From Cognatishimia activa (GTDB taxonomy: Bacteria > Pseudomonadota > Alphaproteobacteria > Rhodobacterales > Rhodobacteraceae): 64,000 nucleotides of DNA. The notes beneath the pieces were generated by a model. That model made no database searches and was not told where the DNA came from. It was given only the letters and a program-made list of their open reading frames with translations. The position numbers and the translations under genes were made by a program. Positions 27,070 to 35,219 of the stretch are shown piece after piece. Position 1 is the first letter of the stretch; every line of letters starts with the position of its first letter. Where the stretch lies: NCBI RefSeq assembly GCF_026016445.1, contig NZ_CP096147.1, positions 2,454,501-2,518,500 of the forward strand, read 5' to 3'.

Positions 27070-28254
27070 ATGACCAAATCCGTTGTAATCGCATCCGGTG
27101 TCAGAACCGCCATCGGAACGTTTGGCGGCGCACTCTCAGGATTGTCGCCTTGTGATCTGGGTACAGCCGTCGCGGAAGAAGCGATCAAACGTGCGGGCAT
27201 CGATGCAGCTGACGTTGAACAAACCGTACTTGGGAATGTAATCCATACGCAGCCAGAAGATATGTATATCAGTCGCGTTGTTGCCATGCGCGCGGGGGTG
27301 CCAGAGACATCTCCGGCACTAACGCTAAATCGCCTTTGTGGTTCTGGTCTTCAATCGGTTGTGACAGCTGCTGAGCAGATCATGCTTGGCAATGCAAGCA
27401 TCGCGCTTGCCGGTGGAGCCGAATGCATGAGTCGCGCTGGCCACCTTCTGACGCAAGCACGCCATGGGCAAAAGATGGGTGACACTAAGGCCATCGATAT
27501 GATGGTCGGAGCCCTAACTGACCCTTTTGGAAACGGCCATATGGGGGTAACCGCTGAAAACATCGCTGATCAAGACAATATATCGCGTGAATTTCAGGAT
27601 GCATTTGCGCTCGAAAGCCATCGCCGCGCATCAAAGGCCATCGAGGCCGGGTATTTCAAGGACCAGATTTTGCCCATAACGGCAAAAAAGGGTCGCAAAG
27701 AAATAGTTTTCGATACTGACGAGCATGTACGGCATGACGTGGCAATCGAAAACCTTGAAAAACTGCGCCCCGCTTTTCGCAAGGAAGGTACAGTAACTGC
27801 AGGCAATGCATCCGGCATCAATGATGGCGCAGCTGCGCTCATTCTTGCAGAAGAGGAAGCGGCACTAGCGAAGGGCATTACTCCTGTCGCGAGAATTGTG
27901 AGCTATGGCCTGGGAGGTGTTGCTCCAAATGTCATGGGAATGGGACCAGTTCCTGCGACAAAGCAAGCGCTAGAACGTGCCCAGCTGACTATAGATGATC
28001 TGGATGTGATCGAGAGCAATGAAGCTTTCGCCGCCCAAGCTTGCGCTGTTTCCAAGGCGCTAAATTTTAACGCCGATAAAGTGAACCCGAATGGTGGCGC
28101 CATTGCGCTTGGGCATCCGATCGGAGCATCGGGCGCAATCATCCTGGTCAAGCTCTTACACGAGCTGCAACGCACATCCGGTCGATATGGGCTTGCCACA
28201 ATGTGCATAGGTGGTGGGCAAGGTATTGCAGTTGTGGTTGAATCACTTATCTAG
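27070..28254 (+). CDS. Acetyl-CoA C-acyltransferase (thiolase)
   Basis: 394 residues, full length for thiolase. Active-site residues are all present: C90 in NRLCGSGLQS, the His in GGAIALGHPIGASGA and the second Cys in CIGGGQGIAV, plus NEAFAAQACA. It cleaves 3-oxoacyl-CoA to acetyl-CoA and the shortened acyl-CoA, the last step of the pathway suggested by its neighbours. AGGAACAACCT precedes the ATG. It ends the rightward transcription unit; an 11-bp hairpin separates it from the convergent TetR gene. Degradative specificity is inferred from context, since biosynthetic thiolases share these motifs. Confidence 0.92.
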   Translation: MTKSVVIASGVRTAIGTFGGALSGLSPCDLGTAVAEEAIKRAGIDAADVEQTVLGNVIHTQPEDMYISRVVAMRAGVPETSPALTLNRLCGSGLQSVVTAAEQIMLGNASIALAGGAECMSRAGHLLTQARHGQKMGDTKAIDMMVGALTDPFGNGHMGVTAENIADQDNISREFQDAFALESHRRASKAIEAGYFKDQILPITAKKGRKEIVFDTDEHVRHDVAIENLEKLRPAFRKEGTVTAGNASGINDGAAALILAEEEAALAKGITPVARIVSYGLGGVAPNVMGMGPVPATKQALERAQLTIDDLDVIESNEAFAAQACAVSKALNFNADKVNPNGGAIALGHPIGASGAIILVKLLHELQRTSGRYGLATMCIGGGQGIAVVVESLI

Positions 28255-28264
28255 CTGAAACTTT

Positions 28265-28292
28265 TTCCACGTTCGGACCGTCGAACGTGGAA
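28265..28292. terminator. Terminator-like hairpin between convergent genes
   Basis: TTCCACGTTCG and CGAACGTGGAA form an 11-bp perfect stem around a 6-base loop (GACCGT), 10 bp after the thiolase stop. No T-run follows on either strand, so termination efficiency is uncertain. Confidence 0.5.
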
Positions 28293-28344
28293 CGCTTCAC
28301 TGGATTGCATCAACGGCAAAAAGCACAACGTTTGCCAATCGGGG

Positions 28345-28923
28345 TTAGACCAATTGATCGAGCTCTCCAGCGATTTCTTGGGCCAGCGCTTCTACATCCA
28401 CGCTTTTGCGTTCCAGTGAAGCACGCAATCCTATGAGGTCCGACTGATAGCGCCGGGCGAGACTGGCCGGGTCATAATGCGCTGCAATCTCATTAGCGTC
28501 TTGAGCAGCAACAAAAAGCGCCTCAAATTGCTTTTCCATCTGATCAAGAAGACTATGTGCCTTGTCCGAAAGAGCCTCTTGAAGCCCTTGGACTTCGAGC
28601 AGTGTTTTCACCAGCATACAGGCTTTCGCTCGATCACTGTTTTCGCGATCGGCAAAGCCAAGAACATAAGCTTTCAGTGCTCCGATTGGTCCCAAATCAT
28701 CCGCAAGTGCCCGGAGGCGAGCGGTGCCGCGTTCCGCATATAAATCGAGCGTCTCGGCATAGAGTGCCTCTTTGGAACCAAAGGCAGCGTAGAAACTGCC
28801 CGGCCGGATGCCCAGCACTCTCTCGATATCCTTCATCGAGGTCCCCGCCCAGCCGCGCTGCCAAAAGAGGCTCTGAGCACGAGATACAATGTCATTTCGA
28901 TCAAATTGGGCGGTTCTGGGCAT
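28345..28923 (-). CDS. TetR-family transcriptional regulator
   Basis: 192 residues. The HTH is at residues ~10-55 (IVSRAQSLFWQRGWAGTSMKD then IERVLGIRPGSFYAAFGSKEAL), a form seen in AcuR/NemR-like regulators that often respond to electrophiles or acrylate-like compounds. The C-terminal domain is helical with a Cys in KACMLVKTLLE. Two 18-bp palindromes lie immediately upstream, between this gene and the divergent AhpD-like gene, so it probably represses both. Its own ribosome site is weak. Confidence 0.88.
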   Translation of the reverse strand: MPRTAQFDRNDIVSRAQSLFWQRGWAGTSMKDIERVLGIRPGSFYAAFGSKEALYAETLDLYAERGTARLRALADDLGPIGALKAYVLGFADRENSDRAKACMLVKTLLEVQGLQEALSDKAHSLLDQMEKQFEALFVAAQDANEIAAHYDPASLARRYQSDLIGLRASLERKSVDVEALAQEIAGELDQLV

Positions 28924-28937
28924 GGGGCTGGCTCAAT

Positions 28938-28979
28938 ATTGAGTGATTGCTCAATTATATACTTGAGCGATCATTCAAG
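28938..28979. promoter_or_regulatory. Two tandem palindromic operators for the divergent TetR/AhpD-like pair
   Basis: ATTGAGTGATTGCTCAAT (28938-28955) and CTTGAGCGATCATTCAAG (28962-28979) are 18-bp inverted repeats of related sequence, with centres 24 bp apart. A further 12-bp palindrome, CTCAATATTGAG (28932-28943), overlaps the first. They occupy the short region between the TetR start and the AhpD-like gene, as expected for repressor dimers. Confidence 0.6.
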
Positions 28980-29021
28980 AAAGACTTAAGTAGAGGCTCC
29001 ACTGTTGATAAAGGAATGCTC

Positions 29022-29588
29022 ATGACCACCTTCCCATCTCATGACCTAGAAACTGCGCCGGAAGCCTCCAAACCCCTGCTGGAGAATTCTCAGAAAGCCT
29101 TTGGCCGCCTGCCTGGTCTGCACAAAGTGATGTCCGAAAGCCCTCAAGTTTTTGAAGGTTACCAAGTTCTACACAAACTCTTTACCGAGACAGCTTTTGA
29201 TGCGGATGAAATGACCGTCGTCTGGCAAACCATCAACGTTGAACATGAATGCCATTATTGTGTTCCCGCGCACACTGGCATCGCCAAAATGATGAAAGTG
29301 TCTGATGACATTATCAACGCCCTTCGAGATGAAACGCCTTTGCCATCTGCTAAACTCGAAGCCCTTCGTACGTTCACGCTTGCTATGTTGCGCAGCCGTG
29401 GCAACGTAACCGATGCAGAAATGGCAGCCTTCTTTGATGCCGGTTATAGCCACCGCGCTGTTCTGGATGTCATTCTTGGCCTCGCTCAGAAAGTGATGTC
29501 AAACTACATCAACCACGTCGCGGAAACGCCGCTTGATGAGCCTGTCAAACCATTCGCCTGGACGCGGAAACAGATCGCAGCGGAATAA
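29022..29588 (+). CDS. AhpD/carboxymuconolactone decarboxylase-family protein
   Basis: 188 residues from the ATG at 29022 (AAGGA six bases before; an ATG two codons upstream is possible). The fold is the all-helical AhpD-like type with the redox motif CHYC in NVEHECHYCVPAHTGIAK, including the upstream Glu and downstream His of the AhpD proton-relay site. Such proteins act as alkylhydroperoxide-reducing or general thiol-peroxidase partners. The operator-rich region shared with the divergent TetR gene suggests that it is induced by a reactive compound. The exact substrate is unknown. Confidence 0.85.
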   Translation: MTTFPSHDLETAPEASKPLLENSQKAFGRLPGLHKVMSESPQVFEGYQVLHKLFTETAFDADEMTVVWQTINVEHECHYCVPAHTGIAKMMKVSDDIINALRDETPLPSAKLEALRTFTLAMLRSRGNVTDAEMAAFFDAGYSHRAVLDVILGLAQKVMSNYINHVAETPLDEPVKPFAWTRKQIAAE

Positions 29589-29685
29589 AGCAAATGGCGA
29601 GTTCGCTAGATGCGACTCGCCCTCACCTATGTTCTCAATCGTTTCAGTTAACGAGTGTTATTTCTTACTCAAGTAAGTGAGAAGA

Positions 29686-29728
29686 AGCCCAATTGCTTAA
29701 CAGGGCATGGCCGGCAAGCAATCGGGCT
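29686..29728. repeat. Inverted repeat in the gap before the dehalogenase gene
   Basis: Two 13-base arms (AGCCCAATTGCTT and AAGCAATCGGGCT, one mismatch) enclose 17 bases. It may be a hairpin in the RNA or the scar of a mobile element end; no transposase is nearby. The rest of the 29589-29945 gap holds a smaller dyad at 29596-29621 and the gene remnant described next. Confidence 0.4.
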
Positions 29729-29761
29729 AAATTCACCAGTAAATCTGGACTTGAGAGTTCA

Positions 29762-29854
29762 ATGATCACTCACAAGCTTTCATTCGATGACATCAACACA
29801 GCTTTACATCTGATGCTCGGAGGCAAATCGTTGAGTCCTGAGGTTGAGTTCTAG
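29762..29854 (+). pseudogene. C-terminal remnant of a class III (glutathione-formaldehyde type) alcohol dehydrogenase
   Basis: Thirty codons and a stop read MITHKLSFDDIN, then TALHLMLGGKSLSPEVEF. This matches in order and spacing the usual C-terminus of class III alcohol dehydrogenases (ITH-x-L-x-x-x-x-IN-x-A-x-x-LM-x-x-GKS). Upstream the frame continues for 27 codons without similarity to the family and then meets a stop, so the rest of the gene is gone. There is no ribosome site. It lies in the ~340-bp gap directly before the reductive dehalogenase gene. Confidence 0.6.
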
Positions 29855-29945
29855 AACTCCCCGCTGTTAATTACCGATAAGGCTGCTCCCATATCTTGGG
29901 AACACAATCACCAACCAAACTCTTTAAATGGAGGCCACCCTGGGA

Positions 29946-32900
29946 ATGACGTTTCGTTCGGCCAAAGATCGACCGGTTCACCTTGGACGCCTCAAACTAG
30001 AAACTCTGAAGCGTCGGACTGAGACTGATCTGTCGGAGGTGCCAGAGTTCGAGCCACTGCGCTTTCACCAGCCAGATGTTCCCGCGTCCATCGTGAATGC
30101 AATGGGGGATCATCAGGCGATGCTGGATGCGATCCGGGATGGTTTGGTGAACAAAGCCGTCGCAGATGCGCCATCGGAACCACAAGAACGGGCAGACCAC
30201 CTAAAGGCCTTTGGCTATTTTGCAGACGCGACAATTGTTGGCACTTGCGCTCTGCCAGCAGCCGCGGTCTTGCCAGAACCTGTGTACAACCCCGATATTG
30301 ATCGCTTAGCCGAAGATCTGCGCACCAAACAGGTTAAAACCTTCGCCTCTGGTGTCGATATGATCATGGCGGATCTCAAGGAATCCATGGACGCTCCGCC
30401 CACGTCGATCAACAGCCACACCCATGCGATTGTTTTTCTTTACGCGCATCCACGTGATCCGCGTGAAGATGAAGTAGGCACCACCTGGATCCAAGGTGCA
30501 GCCGCGCATCGGTCTGCCATTTTGGCATCAGAAACTGCAGTGGTCATCGCGAACTACCTGCGCCTCCTGGGCCATGAGGCGCGCGGCCACACCCTATCTT
30601 GCAGTGATGTTGATCTGGGCCGCGTTGCCGTGGCCGCGGGTGTAGCGAAGGTGGAAAACGGTGTCTTGTTAGCACCTTACGTCGGCGAAGGCTTCAGCTT
30701 AGCTGTGGTTACAACCAATTTTGAGATCGCGGCTGATCTGCCACTTGCAGAGCTGCCTTCTTTGCAGGAACCAATCTTTGCGACGCGTGACTTCAAAGAC
30801 GGGGCGCATCCCTTTGAGAAGCTGAAACGCGTAGATAACCCGACAACTTACATCGATGAAGCGCGTATCCCACGGGTGCCAAAACGGACCGATATGTTTA
30901 GCCGTGCTCTTTTCGGGGACATGGGGAAACACGTTCAAGACGCCTCCAAAGGCGGGCACTACGTGCGCAAGTCCGCCCCCTCGATGGCACAACGTCGGGC
31001 ACTTGGCGCCTTTACGTTGTTGCAGGACGGAGAAACTGCGACAGAGCAGGTGAAGCTAAACCCGCAAGAGGCTCATGATCTAATCAAAGCGACCAGCTAT
31101 TATCTGGGCATCGATGCGGTCGGTATATCCCGATGTCCGGATTGGTCCTGGTATTCCCATGACGCTGCAGGTCAGCCGATCGATCCGCCTCATGATCAAG
31201 CCATCAGCATGATTGTGGATCAGGGCTATGACACGATGGAGGGGTCATCAGGCGATGACTGGATTGCGGTCGCAATGTCGATGCGGGCCTACCTTCGGTT
31301 TTCCCTATTGGGGGGTGTGATTGCGCGCCAGCTGCGTAATCTTGGATACAAAGCCAAGGCACATACGGTGATGGATGGTGAGGTGTTGCAACCTCCGCTT
31401 TTGTTGCTCTCGGGCATGGGTGAAGTCAGCCGCATTGGTGAGGTCATTCTAAACCCCTATCTGGGGCCGCGCCTGAAATCGGGTGTGGTGACAACCGACC
31501 TGCCGATGACTCATGACAAGCCCATTGATTTTGGCCTGCAAAAGTTCTGTGAGGCTTGTAAGAAATGCGCGCGGGAGTGTCCGTCTGGCGCGATTACAGC
31601 AGGGCCGAAGCTGATGTTCAACGGCTATGAGATTTGGAAATCTGATAGCCAGAAATGCACCACTTACCGGATCACAACACCGGGCGGCGCGATGTGCGGG
31701 CGCTGCATGAAGACATGTCCTTGGAACCTTGAAGGCATTTTGGCTGACAGCGCCTTTCGCTGGGCGGCGATGAAAATCCCGGGCACAGCCCCTGCCTTGG
31801 CAAAACTAGATGATATGTTGGATCGCGGCTCGCTGAACTCTGTCAAGAAATGGTGGTGGGATTTAGAGATCCAGGAAGATGGAGGCTATCGCCCAACCGA
31901 CAAGCCCATAAATGCGCGGACGCTGCAGAAGGATCTTAATCTGCAATACGAAGATCAAACTTTGGCGGTTTATCCCGCCAACCTTGCCCCACCGCCCTAC
32001 GCCTATCCGCACCCAATGGATCGCGAAGCGGGCATCGAAGCCTATCAGGCGATGATCACGGCAGAGGAATACAAAAAGCGCATCGCTCATGGAGACAACA
32101 GCGGTGCCCATATGCGGCCTGACTTCTCAGATAGTCCAGTGCTGCAGGTCAAGATCACTGAAGCCGCCAAACAAGCCGAGGGTATCACCAAGTACGTGAT
32201 GCAAAGCCTTGATGGCAGCGACCTGCCAGTATGGACCGCCGGGGCACATCTGGACATCGTGGTCGCGCCAGAATTTTTGCGTCAATATTCCATGTGCGGT
32301 GATCCAGCCGATCGCTCGACCTATCAGATTGGTGTCTTGCGCGAAGACGCGGGTCGCGGCGGGTCTGCGCTGTTGCACCGCATATTTAATGAAGGTCGCA
32401 AGATATTTGTCTCCAAACCGATCAACCACTTCCCACTGCAGGAAGAAGGCGCAAAGTCTTATCTGATGGGCGGTGGCATCGGCATCACGCCAATGATCGC
32501 AATGGCGCATCGGTTGCACGCGTTGGGCAAGGATTTTGAGCTGCATTATTCGGGCCGCTCGCGCCAGACCATGGGGTTCTTGGACGACCTGGCGACTTTC
32601 CCCTGGGCGGACAGAGTGCGGCTGCATATTTCTTCAGAAGGCACACGTGCAAAGCTGGATGAGATCCTCACATTTTCTGAAGGGGCTCATGTTTATACCT
32701 GCGGCGCAGAGCCTTATATGCAGGCCATTTTGGACTGCGCCGAACAAGGCGGATTTCCCGAAGAAAACCGCCATCTGGAATATTTTAGCGTGCCCGAAGC
32801 GCCAGACTATGAGAACCACCCGTTTCAGATCAAACTGGCAAAATCCGGTCAGCTTCTGGATGTACCGGCAGACAAAACTGCGGCTGATATTCTGGTGGAA

Positions 32901-33083
32901 AACGGAATTCATATCGACATCAAATGCGCAGATGGAATTTGCGGAGTTTGCAAGTGTGGGCTCGTCACTGGTGAGGTGGAACACCGAGACTACGTTCTAT
33001 CCAGAAGCCAGCAGAAAACTGCAATCATAACCTGCCAATCAAGGGCGGCGGAGCCTAATGGCGTAATCGAACTTGATCTATAA
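29946..33083 (+). CDS. Self-sufficient (catabolic) reductive dehalogenase fused to flavin/2Fe-2S reductase
   Basis: 1045 residues from the ATG at 29946; an in-frame ATG at 29928 is less likely because GGAGG lies between the two. Residues to ~500 form a cobalamin-binding region. Two 4Fe-4S motifs follow: C535/538/541/545 (FCEACKKCARECP) and C571 with C584/587/591 (CGRCMKTCPW). From ~700 a phthalate-dioxygenase-reductase-like module has RQYS (R779, flavin) and GGGIGITP (842-849, NAD(P)H), ending in a plant-type 2Fe-2S ferredoxin (C994, C999, C1002, C1030). There is no Tat signal and no RdhB anchor gene, so it is cytoplasmic. The layout matches BhbA and NpRdhA, oxygen-tolerant enzymes removing bromine or chlorine from hydroxybenzoates. 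The substrate here is unproven. Confidence 0.9.
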   Translation: MTFRSAKDRPVHLGRLKLETLKRRTETDLSEVPEFEPLRFHQPDVPASIVNAMGDHQAMLDAIRDGLVNKAVADAPSEPQERADHLKAFGYFADATIVGTCALPAAAVLPEPVYNPDIDRLAEDLRTKQVKTFASGVDMIMADLKESMDAPPTSINSHTHAIVFLYAHPRDPREDEVGTTWIQGAAAHRSAILASETAVVIANYLRLLGHEARGHTLSCSDVDLGRVAVAAGVAKVENGVLLAPYVGEGFSLAVVTTNFEIAADLPLAELPSLQEPIFATRDFKDGAHPFEKLKRVDNPTTYIDEARIPRVPKRTDMFSRALFGDMGKHVQDASKGGHYVRKSAPSMAQRRALGAFTLLQDGETATEQVKLNPQEAHDLIKATSYYLGIDAVGISRCPDWSWYSHDAAGQPIDPPHDQAISMIVDQGYDTMEGSSGDDWIAVAMSMRAYLRFSLLGGVIARQLRNLGYKAKAHTVMDGEVLQPPLLLLSGMGEVSRIGEVILNPYLGPRLKSGVVTTDLPMTHDKPIDFGLQKFCEACKKCARECPSGAITAGPKLMFNGYEIWKSDSQKCTTYRITTPGGAMCGRCMKTCPWNLEGILADSAFRWAAMKIPGTAPALAKLDDMLDRGSLNSVKKWWWDLEIQEDGGYRPTDKPINARTLQKDLNLQYEDQTLAVYPANLAPPPYAYPHPMDREAGIEAYQAMITAEEYKKRIAHGDNSGAHMRPDFSDSPVLQVKITEAAKQAEGITKYVMQSLDGSDLPVWTAGAHLDIVVAPEFLRQYSMCGDPADRSTYQIGVLREDAGRGGSALLHRIFNEGRKIFVSKPINHFPLQEEGAKSYLMGGGIGITPMIAMAHRLHALGKDFELHYSGRSRQTMGFLDDLATFPWADRVRLHISSEGTRAKLDEILTFSEGAHVYTCGAEPYMQAILDCAEQGGFPEENRHLEYFSVPEAPDYENHPFQIKLAKSGQLLDVPADKTAADILVENGIHIDIKCADGICGVCKCGLVTGEVEHRDYVLSRSQQKTAIITCQSRAAEPNGVIELDL

Positions 33084-33173
33084 GATCAATATCGGGGCGA
33101 GTGTATCGAGCTAGATCTACGAAGTACCAATGGTCATCTACCTGTTTTTACTTCGCAATCAACACTCTGCCCA

Positions 33174-34436
33174 TCAGGATTCAGATTTTGGAAAAATGAG
33201 AATTGCCCTAAAGTCATTCACATTTGTCAGCGTCGGCCCACAGATGATTTGCCCACCCAATTTCGAAAAGAAGCTATGTGCATCGTTGTTCCCAAGAGAG
33301 GCTTCGGCGATGGCATAGTGCTCCTCTGATTGCAGGGTCTCGGGCCCAAAATAAGCTCCTGCTACTTCTGCTGCCCCATCCACGCCATCAGTGTCACAAG
33401 CGATCAAATGAATGCCGTCAGCCTCTGTCAGAGCCAGACCTGCAGCCAAAGCATACTCTGCGTTCGGCCCGCCTATTCCATTGCCGATACGCGTGACCGT
33501 ACACTCACCTCCAGACAACAACAGATGCGGTGCTGATCCCGCAGTCATTTGAGATTGTACTTTGAGTGCAAGCTCTGCGTGACTTCGGCCTAGATCCCGC
33601 GCCTCTCCTTCCAGCGCATCACCCAACAGTGTCACCTCACAGCCTTGGGATTTTGCGAGATCGGCAGCGGCGGCCAAAGACTGCGACGGGGCCGCGACTA
33701 TAACGGAGGTGCCCGCAGTCGCTTTGCCAGACAACTTCTCCTGCGGAGCTGACAATAGCCTGATGACCTTTTCATCGACAGGAATTTCATGCCGATCAAT
33801 CACCGCCAACGCCTCTTCATTGGTTGAAGAGCCAGGTACCGTAGGACCAGATGCGATTTCGGCAGGATCATCGCCGGGTACATCTGATATTATCAAACTC
33901 AGCAATTGAGCGGGTGAACATGCTGTAGCCAAACGCCCGCCCTTTACCTTGGAAAGCCGCGCACGGACTGTATTCATCTCGCTAATGGGGGCTCCTGACG
34001 CCAATAAGGCGGCATTAACAGCTTGCTTATCTGACAGGGTTAACCCTTCGATAGGCGAGCAAAGCAGGGCTGATCCGCCACCAGAAATTAAAGCCAGCAC
34101 AGTGTCTTCGGGCTGCAATTCTGAGACCAGATCTAGCATTCGAGCCGTAGCATCCACACCCGATTGATCCGGAACAGGGTGCGCCGCTTCAACAATTTCG
34201 ATACCTTTGCAGGGCCTCGCGTAGCCGTAGCGAGTGATGACCAGCCCTTCGCACGGTCCATATACGCTCTCGACAGCTTCAGCCATGCGTGCGCTCGCCT
34301 TCCCCGCACCAATGACAAGCAAACGACCCTTCGGGCGTGGCGGCAAATGTTTGGGAATGACCTGCATCGGATCCGCGGTTTTAACCGCAAGTTCAAAGAG
34401 CTCAGAGAGGAAGCGTTCAGGTTGATCAATTCGCAT
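33174..34436 (-). CDS. gckA: Glycerate 2-kinase (GckA/MOFRL family)
   Basis: 420 residues from the ATG at 34436 (a GTG at 34496 would add 20 residues). The N-terminal DUF4147 Rossmann-like domain has LLVIGAGKASARMAEAVE and the nucleotide-binding ALISGGGSALLCSPI; the C-terminal MOFRL domain has LLSGGECTVTRIGNGIGGPNAEYAL and LIACDTDGVDGAAEVAG. The enzyme phosphorylates D-glycerate to 2-phosphoglycerate, which enters lower glycolysis. It is the last gene of the LacI-controlled operon, 90 bp after the isomerase gene. Glycerate is one of the two expected products of the hydrolase encoded two genes upstream. It converges on the dehalogenase gene. Confidence 0.88.
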   Translation of the reverse strand: MRIDQPERFLSELFELAVKTADPMQVIPKHLPPRPKGRLLVIGAGKASARMAEAVESVYGPCEGLVITRYGYARPCKGIEIVEAAHPVPDQSGVDATARMLDLVSELQPEDTVLALISGGGSALLCSPIEGLTLSDKQAVNAALLASGAPISEMNTVRARLSKVKGGRLATACSPAQLLSLIISDVPGDDPAEIASGPTVPGSSTNEEALAVIDRHEIPVDEKVIRLLSAPQEKLSGKATAGTSVIVAAPSQSLAAAADLAKSQGCEVTLLGDALEGEARDLGRSHAELALKVQSQMTAGSAPHLLLSGGECTVTRIGNGIGGPNAEYALAAGLALTEADGIHLIACDTDGVDGAAEVAGAYFGPETLQSEEHYAIAEASLGNNDAHSFFSKLGGQIICGPTLTNVNDFRAILIFPKSES

Positions 34437-34526
34437 TTGCGTCGCCAGTTCAACTTGTGATGGGCATAATTCCAAGAGGCAATCCAAATGGATCACCCTT
34501 CAGACGCTACGGTTTTAACGCAGTCG

Positions 34527-35219
34527 TTAGTCTGCACCAAGCCAGGATCTGTAGTCGCTAACGAGTAGATGGGTTGGCGCCTCATCCTCTACGATGTCAG
34601 CAAATCGCCCGATCGGTTCACGGAACACATTGTCGGTTTCATCGTCATTGACGGTCGAAACCTCACCAATCAAAACATCCCCGCCTTCGCCCCAGAAGGC
34701 GTGCCAATCGCCAGGCTGCAGGGTGATGCTCTCACCGGGAGCCAGCTTGATCTTTTCGCCGGCCGAATAGTCGCGACGTATCCCGTCACACCAAACAGTG
34801 CCGCCCTCGTCACCTGCAAAGTTCCCCTGATCATCGGAACCGAAGAGTTCGATGACCAAAGTTGCCCCACCGCGGTTGATAATATCTTCTGCTTTGATCA
34901 CATGGGTATGCATCGGTGACAATTGATCCTGACGCGAGATCAACAGTTTCTCCGCGTAACACATGCCACCACCGCGTTGCAGATCAGCAAGGCGCCCATT
35001 GCGCAACGTGAACAGAAACAGACCCATCTCGTCAAATCGCCCGTCACCGTAGTCGGTGATATCCCAACCACAACGCGCCTCAACCAGATGCTGCGCATCT
35101 CCAGTGCGTGCCTTGAACTCTTCCGGGGTCCAATAGGCAAAAGGCGGCAAGGTGAAGCCATAATGGCGGATCATCTCATCGGCTTCAGCCATAATTTGAT
35201 TGATGCGGGAACGCTTCAT
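34527..35219 (-). CDS. D-lyxose/D-mannose ketol-isomerase (cupin type)
   Basis: 230 residues from the ATG at 35219, which overlaps the hydrolase stop by 4 bases, with GGAGAGG upstream. It is a cupin-fold sugar isomerase of the D-lyxose isomerase (YdaE) family. Likely metal ligands are visible: H104 and H106 in SPMHTHVIK, E111 or the Glu a few residues on, and H173 in PGDWHAFW. Characterised relatives convert lyxose to xylulose and also mannose to fructose. In an operon with a mannosylglycerate-type hydrolase, the mannose-to-fructose reaction is the better fit. If the natural substrate is glucosylglycerate the role is less obvious. Confidence 0.85.
   Translation of the reverse strand: MKRSRINQIMAEADEMIRHYGFTLPPFAYWTPEEFKARTGDAQHLVEARCGWDITDYGDGRFDEMGLFLFTLRNGRLADLQRGGGMCYAEKLLISRQDQLSPMHTHVIKAEDIINRGGATLVIELFGSDDQGNFAGDEGGTVWCDGIRRDYSAGEKIKLAPGESITLQPGDWHAFWGEGGDVLIGEVSTVNDDETDNVFREPIGRFADIVEDEAPTHLLVSDYRSWLGAD

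Noticed and set aside
29946..33083. Respiratory (membrane-linked) reductive dehalogenase
   Set aside because: No Tat signal, no rdhB anchor gene, and a fused NAD(P)H reductase module.
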